DNA of 64,000 bases from Geosmithia putterillii (Eukaryota; Ascomycota; Sordariomycetes; Hypocreales; Bionectriaceae), in the NCBI GenBank assembly GCA_900188575.1, contig FYEU01000320.1, positions 1,323,539 through 1,387,538 on the forward strand, in the 5' to 3' direction. The translations under genes and the position numbers were made by a program. The notes beneath the pieces are model-generated. The model was not told the origin of the DNA, made no database searches, and saw nothing but the letters and a program-made list of their open reading frames with translations. Of the stretch, positions 1-12,600 are shown piece by piece; within the stretch, counting starts at the first letter, position 1, and each line of letters starts with the position of its first letter.

Positions 1-1207
1 GGCACGTCGTGCATGTCGGGCCGCACGGGAGCGTACCGGTCCGAGATCCTGTCGAGCCACGACTTTTTGCACGGCTTCCGCAACGAGATGTGGCGCACGT
101 GGATCCTCAACGCCGACGACGACAACTTCGTCACCCGCTGGCTCGTCAGCCACCAATGGCGCACGTGGATCCAGTACGACGACGCCTGCGAGGTCGAGAC
201 GACGCTCGAGAACAGCGACAAGTTCCTCTACCAGTGCGCCCGCTGGGCCCGCTCCAACTGGCGCTCCAACTGGACCAGCCTCATGCGCGAGCGCTTCGTC
301 TGGCGCCAGCAGCCCTGGTGCACCTACGCTCTGCACATCGCCACCTTCACTTCGCTCGCCTTCCTCGTCGACCCGCTCCTGCTCGCCTCCTGCTGGTGGG
401 CCACCGCCCGCTGGGAGGAGGATCGCGGCGCCCGCATCGCCGCCCTGGCCGCCCAGTTCACCTTTATGTTTGCCTTTACCAAGGTTATCAAGCTGGTGGG
501 GCTGTTCCGCCGTGACTGGACCGACCTGTGCTATCTGCCTGTCTCGATTGTCTTTGGCTACTTTCACGGCCTCCTCAAGCTCTATGCTCTATTTACTCTC
601 AACATGGTATGTCTTTACTCCAACATTACTACACACTCTACATGCTATCACTTCTCTCTTGTTCTCTTCCCTTCTGTTCCCTTGCTCTTTGTTCCTTACT
701 GCCGTTGCCCTTTCAACTTCAACGCATCATCCCCACTCATTACCCTCCCACCCCTGTCACTTTCCCCCCCTCTGCCCACATACACACATGTATTACAGAG
801 AGTGAATGTGCTACACTCGACGTTGTCCCCCGAATCCCTCCCGAGCACGACCACACACTCCTCCAGCACCGGAACCCCACTAACATTGCATGGGACAGAC
901 CTCTTGGGGCAGCAGAGCCGACGGAGACGCCAACGACGAGCAGCGCCTCGCACCGGCTCCACAGCCCGCCATCGTGCTCAAGACTCCCCCCGGGAACGGC
1001 TCGCTCATTCGCTACAACGTCCGCCAGAAGGGACGGGTGGCCCACGGCGACGGCAGCAAGTTCCAGGGGAGCCTCTACGACGACTACATGTACAACTCGT
1101 GCCATGTTGCCTCGGAGAAAAACGCCCTGGCCGCTCACGGACACGACTCCGACGACTACACGTACGTGGCATACGACTCGAGCACGTCGTATTACTCTGC
1201 CTGGTAG
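1..1207 (+). CDS. Family 2 glycosyltransferase (Cps1/GT2-type polysaccharide synthase), 5'-truncated
   Basis: This is the C-terminal part of a processive membrane glycosyltransferase; the 5' end lies outside the window. Exons are <1-606 and 899-1207. The 292-bp intron has a GTATGT donor and a GACAG acceptor, is in phase 0, and joins LTLNM to TSWGSR. Visible features are an acidic ADDD stretch (bases about 100-120), followed by the family's product-binding QxxRW motif (QCARW, bases 232-246), and then three hydrophobic segments that would form the membrane channel. The order DDD, QxxRW, membrane helices, TSWGSR fits fungal Cps1/type-2 glycosyltransferases, which are related to hyaluronan and chitin synthases. 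Members of this family are needed for hyphal growth on solid surfaces in some plant pathogens; that role here is inferred. The tail after the last helix is polar and Tyr/Asp-rich, and probably cytosolic. The nucleotide-binding N-terminal half is not visible. Confidence 0.85.
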
Positions 1208-4200
1208 GCAGTCTACCGGCCAGGTATTATTACACAGGAGAGATGCCTACCAGGATTCATGCCGACCAGGCAATACAATACATACCTACACAGAAGCACC
1301 GGTGCTACCCACGCACCCCCGACCTGGCATACACGAGCGCAACCCACCCGCTCGGCGCAGCAGAAGAGCACAGAGCTCAGCACAGCTACAGCCATTACAG
1401 CTACGAGTACAACTGCTTTTTACAAAGCACAGAGTAGTACTATCTCTCACATTGTCGCTCACACACACACACATACGCGGGCGACTCGTCACGACGCATG
1501 ACTGATGACACTTATGCACGGTTTCTCTTTCTGTTTCTCTTCGTGTCTTTTTTTTTTCTTGCCTACCTCTGTCTCTGTTCTTTTTGTTTTGGCACTGCCG
1601 CCGTCTTGCTTTTGTTACAGACAAAACTTTTTTTTTACTGCACGCGGCTGTATTAATATCGACTTTCAATGTCTCCTGTTCCGTTTGGATGGATAAATGC
1701 ACGGGCAAATGGTAATGGCAATGGAAACCTCGGAGGGTCTCTTTTTGTTTTTTTCCCTCTTTCCTACGAGTCCTTGTTTCGTTTCTTTCTTTCTTTGGTC
1801 TGGTCAACGGTCTGGTCAACGGAATTGCAGGGGATAAAAATGGGTTCTGCGAGAATAAAAAAGCTGTCCTTTTTCTCATCTTTGGCCTCTTTCATTCAGT
1901 GTCTACATTCGGTTTCTCAAAGTGTTTCATTTCCTAGACGATGAATAGACATCTCAATACCAGTTGATACATATGCTTCCATCGTTGTCTTTTCCCCCAA
2001 GTACACTTAGTTACGTGACTGCTCTTGATCAAACCCCAGTTTCGTTCGTTCCTTCTTCGGCCCGCCAGGGTTCCCGTCACCAGAATCGTTACAAGTACGT
2101 ACGCTGTAATACTGTGTTCCCACCTGCAAGCCACAAAAGTTTCTTCAACAACATCGTCCCCCCTCATCTCATGCCGGGGGCAGAAAGAGGAAGTGTTATC
2201 TCCAGTAGTCTAGTTTTCTCATGGAACGACATGGAACCAAGAGAAAGAAAAAAAAAACAAAGCTCAAGGTGATGGATGCCACACACGCACGCACGCGCGC
2301 ATGCCCTCTCTCCAGCTACTGTACGAGTGCAGTGTGCATCGTCCTCTCTGATGGGCTGCGAGACCACGGGTACGAATAGAGGCAGTTGTTACTCCGTACG
2401 AGTAGTTGCCAGAGGGCAGAGGCGTACGCAGTGGATGGTAGGCAATCCGCACTAGGGGACGAGGTGCATCTGCGATGAGAGAGTGATGGTGGAGTTCCTG
2501 GCCCTTGCTGGGCCAAAGAGACAAGAGACATGGCGTCGTTGGCTGTTGGCGCTAAAACGGCCCCTCATGATGCCATGCAGGCTGGTCTACGAGTGTTACG
2601 GAGTACAGACTACGAGCACGGGAGAGGAATTAAACTGTTTTTGACTGGGTACCCGGATTGGAAGCACGGCCGGATGCTATCGGCTCTAAAGCATCGGCTC
2701 TAGACAACTCCGGACGCTACCAAGTATACATGCTCTTACTTGTACGTAGTATTATTACGGAGTATTACTCTGTACGGAGTACGTGCAATCCAATTGAGCA
2801 GTAATAACACCTTGACCAGAACACTAGCACATTGCTGTATACTCGGCTTTCAACGCCTTGGTACCAGGTGCCTGCCAGTGCCAAGCAAAGCCTCGCCTGT
2901 GAGAGTGGACCTCGGCGTCCCACTGGACAAGCAGGGTCAAGGCCAAGGGCCAAGGCCAAGCAAGCCACGGAGGATTCAAGCGTGCTGCGTGCGTGATCAA
3001 TGACGGCGTAGGCGTATCGGCACTGATCTTGACACCACCTACCGTAGCACTCTACTCGCAGAACCTACAGCGTAATACGGAGCAATAATCGTACTGAGCG
3101 AGGGCAACGGAAATGTGGGCATGGCATTGGCACTGGCAAGTGGGCTGACTGACGGCTTGACCCGAGCATACAGTTACATACCGTAAGAGTACTACATGTG
3201 CAAGCATTGCATATTGTCTCGGCTCTTCAATGTGCTTACAATTGTACTCCATATACTCCGTACCCCGTTGCCAGGAGCTGCTCACACGAGCCGCCGATTC
3301 CAACCGGTTCGTGAGCGCAATGGCCATCGTTCGTTTCTTATCAAGACGGTACCACAACTACCTCCCATGTAAGTAGTATTAATACGGAGCAGAAGACCTA
3401 CCCCAACTCCACTCCGCGACGGGTACCCTTAGCCCCCCCTCCGGGCCCCCCCTCGTGCTAGCAGCTAGCCTCTGATCGAAAGGGAGCAAGTGTCCGAACG
3501 GATATTAGCCTGCCCGGTTCAGGTGTAACGGAGCTGAGGCTAGCCGGGTAGGGAAAGAGCGCACTCTGGAGGAGTACCCTGCCAAGAAGTGTAAATAGCT
3601 GTACGAGTACTCAAAGGGTACAAGCACGGGGCACGAGGCACAGGCGCACGGAGGGTCTTGCAATGTTCAATGTCGCTTGTGGCTCATAGTGGGCGGGGTT
3701 GGTGAGTGACTCCGCGCCAGCTTCCCACTGCCGACGGGTAGCCACAGAAGGTCGAGGTCACAGGACTCAAAACTGGAGATGGGGTTGTTGGGTTGTTTAA
3801 TCTATTTCTTCGTACTATACGAGTACGAGTACTAGTACTATGGCATTCCTGATCCTGTTTTGAGGGGGGGGGGCAATCAAGTTGTGTAGATCAGCGACAG
3901 TATGGGTAGGTAGGTCGTAGTGGCTGCACCGAGTACCGAGATTCCTACAGATGTATTAGAGTACGGAGTAAGTACTGAGTATTATTACAGAGATGTATAT
4001 ACATGCGAGAAGTATTCAGTCTGTAACGAAACTGAACTAAGACTCAAGAGTGCTCAACCCCATATTAAATACTGGTTGTTGGTTGAAAAATGGCTCGGCC
4101 CGTTAAGTAGACAAGTTGACAAAGAGGGAAAAAAAGATTGAACCACAACAGTTGAGGCCATTGATCAATCATGTATCACCTGTTTCGCGTCTTCGGGGTA

Positions 4201-5647
4201 TTTCAATTGTAGCCACAGCCACAGCCTACGGGTAGTACTTACTGTAGGTACAAGAAAGAGTAGTACGTAGCTTCACTCGTCTGTTACTCCGTACTGCCGG
4301 TGGTTTGACTCCGCGGACAGCCATTGACATTGTACGTGTATGCGCGCACCGGTTGGTCAATTCCTCGTGCTCCATTGCATGCTCCGTACGAGTAATACTC
4401 CGTACATACTCGTACATGTAGATTACTCCGTACAAAGTGCTAGTAGTATACGGAGCACCTTACTCGGGGCCTGTCCAATGCCCGTCGACGTTATTACGCG
4501 CAACCGTCGATCCGTTGAGCCCGTTGCTCACATACCTAACTACTGTGTGTCTGTCTACGGAGCATCGTCCTTGTGCGTGAGTTGGCCCTGCTTGACTGAC
4601 CCTGCGTGTCGCGTGCCAGCCACGCCGCTCCCGTCGTCATGGACATCCCGAATAGGAAACAAACGGCGCAACGGTCCTCTGCCCTCTGTCCTCTGTGCTT
4701 GGCCGTACTCGTAATACTTGGGACTGTCCTAGGGCGAGGCCCACATCTGTCAAAACGCAGCCCTTCAAGATGCCGTCGTAAATGCACGAGCAGAGAAACG
4801 AAACACGTCACATTGGCAGGCACAGGCAGGGGAACGTTCTTTTCTCTCAATCTCTCTCTCTGTCTGTCTTCTTTTTTTTGGAGCCTCATCGTCGTACTCG
4901 TCTACAGAGTATGCGTAATACAACTACGGGGACAAGTTACAAGGAACTACATGTATTCGTGGCCAGTGGATAGCCAGATGGACAGATGCAACTCTTACTC
5001 GTACATACAACCTAGTGCTACTGCCTAGGTACTGGGTAGTAATTAGTATTAATACTACATAAACATACCTAGTCTACAGTGTATCGCAGGATCAAATCCA
5101 TCTGCAGCAAGTCCCTCTTTTTCCCTCTCCACGAGAGACTATTATGAGCCCTCACATTTCCGGGCCTCACCTCGCAGAAGGGGACGCGCTTCCTGCTTAC
5201 CCGAACTCCATAGTCGTACATGTACATGTATTCGGATGCAGCACTATGGGACCATATGCTCTCGCGCTGCTGCGAGTCCCATGCACGAGGACATGCAATG
5301 CAGCAGCAGAAGCAGCAGAGGCAGAAGCAGCATGGTAATACATGTAAATTATAATAACACGCAGCTCCGTACCTAATGCGACGTATTATTATACTCCATG
5401 TCCGTACATCTCGATCAGTACTGTGTCGTGGCTGGCATCTATTAATACAACTTCACAGTGTTACTTCCACCATGCTCCAACATGCAATGCAATACTCTGT
5501 ACGGAGTACGGAGTACCAAGTAGAGACTGTCTTGTAGAAATCCATGACGCCATGACAAGCGCGTCGTCATGATAATCAATACATGTAGTACGTCAATGTG
5601 CAATATTACGTCGCCCTTGCGTTGAGCCAACAGCCCAGCTCATGGCC
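1208..5647. other. Long non-coding stretch, motif-rich
   Basis: I see no gene in these 4.4 kb. Open frames are short, lack family features and have no coherent splice partners. The first 700 bp (CT-rich, with a CA run near 1460-1475) are probably the 3' UTR and flank of the glycosyltransferase gene. From about 2.4 kb the sequence is dotted with TACTCCGTAC/GTACGGAGTA and GTACGAGTAC words, for example at 2597-2606, 4396-4405, 4424-4433, 5500-5509 and 5507-5516. Confidence 0.6.
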
Positions 5648-6404
5648 TCAATGTCCCAAATCCGGGGCCCAGAAGCGCCCTCCAAGATGCACCATGTTGA
5701 CCCTGACGGCCTCGGACAGAAGCCCGACATCCCCCGTCTTCGCATAGAGGACCGTCTCGATCCATGCGTTGGGGAACGGCAGTGGCACGACGACAAAGTC
5801 ATGTCTAACCAGGGGGCGAACTTGCTGGGTGAAGACCTCGGACAACAAGGGCATCCGCCTCTCGGCAAGGGCTGTATCTGTAATATGTGCATGGGCACTC
5901 AATGTCAGTGCTCACCCGCCTTTTTGAGGATGGGACAATAAGCTCTGGGGCCGTGCTATGGATGCTCTCCGTACCGATAAAGGCCCCCGCGTTCCACCAC
6001 GGCCTGTACTGGGAGCCCCATGGATCCAGGTGTGGCTCCGAGCCGGAAACGGGCAGTGCGGCGCCGGACCGGATGGCGGGCTCGGGAGCGGCGATTCCGT
6101 GGAGTTCCCGCCGCGATTCGAGGTCCAGTATAGCCGCCTCGATGGACTCCGGGTCCATGGGCACAATGTGCAGCGGCCCAGCGGGGTTCCACGGCTCTCC
6201 TCGCGGGGTGATGTACACGAAGGCTTTGATCGACCTCACCCAGTGGCGATTGATGGAACCCGTCACCTCTACCTCGCCAAAGGGCCACCAGATCTCCGTG
6301 TTGGTGCCGAGACACACCGGCTCCGACGGCCGAGGCAGTATCGTCGGCAGTACCATGTGCCCTGCGACCTCCTCCCCCCGCCTCACGAGTTCGGCCACCG
6401 GCAT
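5648..6404 (-). CDS. Unrecognised protein, two exons
   Basis: I do not recognise a family. A minus-strand open frame is ended in-frame by splicing. Exon 1 is 6404-5975 and exon 2 is 5877-5648. The intron (5974-5877 side) has a GTACGG donor, a CTGAC branch site and a TATTACAG acceptor. The split codon gives Asp and links ...NAGAFI to TALAERRMPLL. The joined product from the first in-frame ATG (6404) is about 219 residues, soluble, with balanced composition, unlike shadow frames nearby. The same frame is open without an ATG up to 6575, and a TCACAG acceptor lies inside that part, so an upstream first exon may exist; I could not find one with matching phase. It sits alone in a gene-poor region. 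It could be a lineage-specific gene or an old remnant. Expression data would decide. Confidence 0.45.
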
Positions 6405-6575
6405 GCCGATAATCTGGGCGGTAGGGTAGACCTCGATAGGCCCGGCTTCTCGACCCAGTCGGGGGAGTGGGTTGGCCCTGGGCTCGACTGCCGGGGGTTG
6501 CTGCGGCTGCACGGGGGCTTCTCCCTGTGAGTCGGGCGGCGGGGAGAGATATCCGCGGATTCGGCCCCGGAGCAC

Positions 6576-7936
6576 ACGGCGGTTCTCCTACTCGCCGTGG
6601 GGTCCCTGTGACATTCTGAGGGTGGGATGGTCGATGGCAGTGCAGGCGTGGTTGGATACATGAACTGCCTATTGGTAGGTAATGTATTGCTGGTAGGACA
6701 TGTGGTATATGAAGTACTGGTATCGGTTGGATGGGGGAAATGGGATTGGGCCGGATGGGATGCTGATTCCAGATGCCGACAGGCTGGTCATTCTCATATG
6801 CCGAGAAGGCAGGGTCCTGAGCGGCTCTTGCCTTATCCGGGCTCTTCCCTCTTGAGGGCAGATGTTGCGATGAACGGCAGTTCAGAACGGTCCTACTTGA
6901 TCGCGATCAAGCTGCAAGTCCCTTGGAATCAAGGCAAGTACTGGCCGAGACGGCACTTGCCGATGTTGCGCATCCAAGTAACTGACCCTGGACCTGGACA
7001 GACTGACAGGGCTGACCTTCCATGAGCCGTCCAGTTGCCATACCACCCCGAAAAGGAAGCCACAGGCACCGTGGACATGATTGAGGCCTTTGTCTCGCAA
7101 GGACAACTTGCTCTCCCTGCAGGGTAAGCTGTCTTGGTTCGCACGCAACGGCAAGATTCGTCTCCTGCGATGCGACCTTCAGGGGACCTGACAGGACGAC
7201 GAGTCACTTTCCGGTATTCAGGGGCTGCCAGGCAGCTGTTCATCGACCTTGGGACCCAGGGCTGCACGGTCCCGGAACATTAACACGTCTGCCGGGAATG
7301 AAAACTGACGGGTTCCCTCGGGGCAGGCGGAAGGCGGCGGACGCGGGCGAGATGTCATTCATGCTGTGTGCGTCCATGTCGGCCCGCTGGGCCCTGGCTG
7401 TCTGTAAGGTACTACTTCGTACTCCTCAATACATGCCGTAGGCCGGTAGCATTGTCAGGTTTCATATGCACGGGTAAAATAACATGGTGCCAGTGTATGC
7501 AATGGCGACGGAGCACGTGGGCGTGCGTGCTGAGTGAAAAGACGCAGTGGAGTGGGAAAACGGCGCCATGGACTTTTGTCGATATGATGTGTATTCAACT
7601 GCAATGTCTTGTCCATAGTACCTAGATGTAGATATAGTACTAGTAGTAGGAGTTGGAGTTGGAGTTGGAGTTCAATGGGACATTTCGTAGGCGTAGTAAT
7701 CCATGTGCGAAATCGGGTGGTGGTGGCCCCACACAAGCTTCCCCAAGGGTCCATTTTGGCCAGCGATGCAACTTCAACGCTGCCACAGACGCGCCGCTTG
7801 ATCGGTCCACCACCACCACTTCCTTGCTGTCGCGCGGCCAACGATGCCCTGATTACGAACTCACATTACCCGGACAAGAGAGACGTACTACACTCTGTGA
7901 CACTCTGTGATACTCGGTGCACACACAAAGCCCAGC
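6576..7936. other. Intergenic region upstream of GWT1
   Basis: No supportable gene lies here. The right end is the GWT1 promoter and leader. It holds a (GGAGTT)n run at about 7650-7673 and a direct repeat of CACTCTGTGA (about 7893-7910) just before the start codon. Confidence 0.5.
7650..7673 (+). repeat. GGAGTT hexamer microsatellite
   Basis: About four tandem copies of GGAGTT lie roughly 270 bp upstream of the GWT1 start codon and are preceded by a TAG triplet run. It may fall in the promoter; no function is implied by sequence alone. Confidence 0.75.
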
Positions 7937-9606
7937 ATGTCTGCCGCCGACACAATCAAGCAGCAGAAGGAGGCCTTTGTGTCCAACCTGTCGGGAGGCC
8001 CGGTCAGCGAGATCAATGCCATCACAGCCGTCGCGCCGGTGCGTCTTCCTCTCTTTCAATCCTTGGCCCGCCCATGTGTATGCCATGGCTAACTCGAGTA
8101 TGTGATCTGCAGATAGCCGCCCTGGTGTGGTCGATACTGCAGTCGCGGCAGGCCTTCTTCGAGCCCTACGGCCCCCTCGCCCTGACGGTCGACTACCTCC
8201 TCAACGTGGTGGCCATCCTCCTCTCCACGACGCTATACTCGAGCTCCCCAGCACTGCTATACACGCTGCTGGCGACGCCCGCCGTCTTTGTCTACCTCTT
8301 TGTGCCCAAGAAGCAGACGCGCACGCGACGCCCGCCGCCACCAGCAGCACCCCGCGATGCGTCCGCCGGCGGCACCAAGCTCGACCCGCTGCCGCTGAAG
8401 CCCTTCCTCACGACCTACCGCGCCAGCATGCTGGTCGTCACGACGGTGGCCATCCTCGCCGTGGACTTCCACCTGTTCCCGCGGCGGTTCGCCAAGGTCG
8501 AGACGTGGGGCACGTCGCTGATGGACCTCGGCGTCGGGGCGTTTGTCTTCTCGGGCGGGGTGGTGGCAGCTCGGCCGGTGCTCAAGGAGAGGGCCGCTGC
8601 GTCTGCGGCTGCCAAGGACAAGAGCAAGGGCAAGGACAAGGGCACAGGCCAGGCGAAGCCCACGGGCGCCCTGGTCCGCATCGTGCGCTCCATGCGCGCC
8701 TCGCTGCCCCTGCTCGTGCTGGGCGTGATCCGCCTGCTGAGCGTCAAGGGACTCGACTACGCGGAGCACGTGACCGAGTACGGGGTGCACTGGAACTTCT
8801 TCTTTACCATGGGGATGCTGCCGCCGTTTGTGGCGGCGTCGCAGGCCGCGCTGGCGTACGTGCCGTCGTACGCGGCGCTGGCGCTCGGCGTGGCGGGCAC
8901 GTACCAGGTGCTCCTGGAGACGACGGCGCTCAAGGCGTGGATTCTGGCCGCCCCTCGCGTGGACTTGCTGTCGATGAACAAGGAGGGCGTCTGCAGCTTC
9001 TTCGGCTACCTGGCCATCTTCCTGACGGGCCAGGACCTCGGCATGTTTGTCCTGCCGCGCCGGCTGCGGTCCGCGGGGACGCCCGCCACCTCCACGGCTG
9101 GCGCCCAGCGCAACGCCCTGCTCCTCACGCTGGCCGTCTGGGCGGCCGCCTGGTCGGGTCTGTACGTCTTTGCCACGGGCCGGTGGGATCTGCCATGGCC
9201 GCTGTCCCGGTTGGCCGGCGGGTGGCGCCTCGGGCTGGGGCTCGACGTGTCCCGCCGGCTGGCCAACCTGCCGTACGTGCTGTGGGTGGCGGCCTTCAAC
9301 TCGGCCATGGTGCTGGCCTACTGCGTCGTCGACACCGTCTTCTTCCCGGCCTTCTACAATGCGTCGGACCGGGCGGCTGAGGCGCGCGCCTACCGCGATG
9401 CCACCAGCCCGCTTATGAGGGCGTATAACCGCAATGGGCTGTTCCTGTTCCTCGTGTCCAATCTGCTCACGGGACTGGTCAATATGTCGGTCAACACGCT
9501 CGACGTGGGTCGCGTGGGCACAATGGGCATCATGACGGGGTATACGGCTGTGGTGACGGGCGTGGCCCTCGTGCTGGATGCGTATGATGTGTCTATCAAG
9601 CTGTAG
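7937..9606 (+). CDS. gwt1: GPI-anchored wall transfer protein, inositol acyltransferase
   Basis: GWT1/PIG-W acylates the inositol ring of glucosaminyl-phosphatidylinositol in the ER membrane, an early step of GPI-anchor synthesis, so it affects anchoring of cell-wall proteins. Exons are 7937-8038 and 8113-9606 (531 residues). The 74-bp phase-0 intron has a GTGCGT donor and a CTGCAG acceptor. The start ATG at 7937 gives MSAADTIKQQKEAFVSNLSG, matching the conserved N-terminus in which a KxxKExFVSNLxGG pattern precedes the first helix. The rest is a multi-span membrane protein with about 12 hydrophobic segments. A charged Lys-rich loop (KDKSKGKDKGTGQ, around residues 205-220) and a loop near residue 130 (RTRRPPPPAAPRD) separate helix groups. 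Length is normal for fungal Gwt1 (about 480-540). I see nothing broken. Confidence 0.93.
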
Positions 9607-12600
9607 GCATCAAGCACAATACATGCATTTCATTCGCAGTCAATTCACAGTACATTCGCATTACATTCACATGTCTGCTTAGAAAATAGAGGAGAGAATA
9701 AAGCAAGAGTGATGATGGATGTCAGGTGCTGGTCTCTTGTGATGATGCCTTCGATCCGTCCACGTCATGGCGCTACCCTGCATTGATTGTCAGGTCGTAC
9801 AATGACGCTGCCCAGGCATTGAATGCAAGGCAGGGCTGGGCAATGCAGTAGTAGATTTGAAATTGGTCCGTATGTCGCGTAGTTTCTTTTGCAAGGCAAG
9901 ATTGGATGTCGCGTACGAGTACAGCCCTTGGTATGAATGAGTCGGATGACGACCTGTTCTTTCTTTTGTTCGGAGGATACCTGTCTCTATCTGCACGGCG
10001 CAGCGCAATATACTCCGTACAGCGCGGGCAAGCAAGATTGCGCAGATCGGGCCAAATCATTTCCCATGCATACAAAGTAAATATGCTTGCTGCAGCGGCA
10101 TTCGACGTACATGATATGACACCCGATGCGTACGACGACGACGGCCAAGAGACCTGCCTGTAATGGAAATTGGGAGACTACAGTTCCGACAGCGGGCTGC
10201 TCGATCTGTGCCACACCACGTTCTGATCTGTACGGATGGGGGCTCTGTATGACATGGGGTGAATGAGTGAGTGAGCGAAGGAAGGGAACAATGGAATAAG
10301 GGAGGATGTGGCTGTGGTTGCGGCTGGCTGTCAATTGAGTCGGGAGTCATTTGAGTGAGTTGTCTCTGTCTTACGGGTGAATGTCTCGGCTAGGTGGTAC
10401 ATGGACGGACGGGACGGGTAGTGAGATGACAATGAAGGCGGGTAGAGGACAAAGGGATGCAGATAGATCAAGTACGAGTGCTCGTAGGTAGGTATACAAG
10501 TACAAGTATACGAGTACATGTATCTGGGCAATAGACTGGGTGTTGAAGATGATCAATTCGAGTCGATGTAGGGTAGTACAGTTGAAGCAGACAAAGTGTT
10601 TTGTTGTTGTCGTTGACGATACCCCGTACTCCGTAGTTTGTAAGACCGATTGTTCCATGTTCCAATATTCATGACGAGGATCCAGTGCCAAGATGCTAAT
10701 AATAAACAAGCATGATGGTCCTGGACGGATTAGGATGGAACGATGATGGGGTGGTATGGGATGGCATGGGGGGGTTTGGTTTGGGGGGACAAACACGTCG
10801 GAGATGCCGAGAGTGTGGCCGCGACAAAGTACATAATACTCGTAACGTTGAAGCTGGGTACGGATAGAGTGATAATATGGCCTAGGATGTAATAAGAGCC
10901 ATGTGATACGAACGACGGAGTAATACCAGTGCCTGGTACACAGTACTAGCAGTATGTATGTATGGTACTTGTATGATGGGTGAGTACCCAAGGTGATGGG
11001 CTGAAATGGCAGTTGATGACAGTAGGGCAGAGGTCGAAGCCGTTCTCCATGCTTTGTTGTTCTACGTACCAGGTGTGGGTGAGGTGAGTGGACAAGCAAC
11101 CTAGGTATTACTCCGTACAGATATTACGGCGTAAGACTCAAGTCAAGGTTGGATACCACGAGCAGGTACGAGTATGTTTGTAAAGGCTGCCTGTTGACTG
11201 CCTTGACTGCCAAGACATACAGAAGCAGACAACCACAATGGGCCATGGGCCATGGCAGAGCAGAAAATGGCCATGGCAATTTGCGCCATGGGGCGGATGA
11301 CGAAGGCGCATAAAAGTTGAAACGCACGTCCCTGCAGGTGGACCGGGGTGAGGAGGTACCGGTATTTGGCCTGGTCTGCGATGCCATGCGCAATACTCTT
11401 CTGTCCTGGGTGGTCAACACACGGACATGGCAGGTTTCTTGATGCTTTCTTTTTCATGGAGATTTTTCTGTTTCTTGCCACTTGTTTCTCTTTCTTTTCT
11501 TATGCCGAGAAACGGTCTCGTCTCTGTGCGGCTGAGGCCAGGCGTCTATTTACTCTGTACGAGTACCCGTACCCGTGGATTATTACTGGTACCTAGATGT
11601 ACATACATATGCTCCGTAGTGGATGTCATAACGATGCGCCTGTCTGTCCCTTGCATGACGCGCTCCGTATTACGAGTGGCAGCGCTGCAGCACTAACACG
11701 GGCGGGCGATACGAGTAATAACAGGACACGGAGCATTATCATAATCATCACGTACGGATACTACTACTACTGCTACTACTACTACTGCTACTACTACTAC
11801 TCCGTACTACTAGTATCAAGTACTCGTCCGGAGCATGTACTCGTACGGAGCACGGGTATTATTGGCATGGCAATTGCTCATCACGGTCCATGGATGGATG
11901 AGCAGAGGTGCAGCTGAGAATGACGATATAAGATTGCAGTCATGCTTGATGCTGAGCGGCCCAACGCGTTACTACTAGTAACTACTACGGACTACTACTA
12001 TCAGTAGTACTACTGGTACATAGACGTAGCAACACGGCAAGTACAGACAACAAACAGCGTAATGATAATATCCGGTATTACCTATGGCGGCCCTCAGCTG
12101 GAGCGCCATTGTCATGCTAAAGCTCATGCTAAACCTGATGGTGGACTGCTAGGCTCTAGCCGTTTCCTCAGCTCGTCCTGGACAGTGGGCTGGACACTGA
12201 GAAGGAGAAGGCTCTCAGAGTAGTACGCAGTAAGGTACGAGTAGACGTACTTGTACTACTACTGCTTTACGTGTATTGCCATGGGCCCAGGATGGCAAAA
12301 CCGCTAACTCTAGCATCAAGCACGCTCGGGCACTAAGCCAGGTCCAAGTTCCAGCAGGTGTCAATGTCCGTGCCGGTACATATGTCATGGCAGGAAGATA
12401 CCTGTACTCAAGGTACCGATGACGCCGTCAATTCCGCCATCGTGGTGGACATCACGTGTATTTGAGAGATGAAACGGTCGGGCAGGTACACGCAACAAAG
12501 GTACCGAACTTGTACCGAGCTTGTACCGATGGATGGACCCGGGACCATTGATGGGCTCCTCTTGATGGGCTTCTCCTCCCTTTCCCCCCTGGCCTCATCT

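Noticed and set aside
13..1437. Continuous 474-codon reading of the glycosyltransferase frame
   Set aside because: After base 606 it reads through an intron (GTATGT...GACAG) and loses family similarity. The spliced end TSWGSR fits better.
8127..9380. Second long plus-strand frame (417 codons) over GWT1
   Set aside because: Its Arg/Pro/Gly-rich composition is typical of a frame shadow in GC-rich DNA. The GWT1 frame has hydrophobic helices and the conserved N-terminus.
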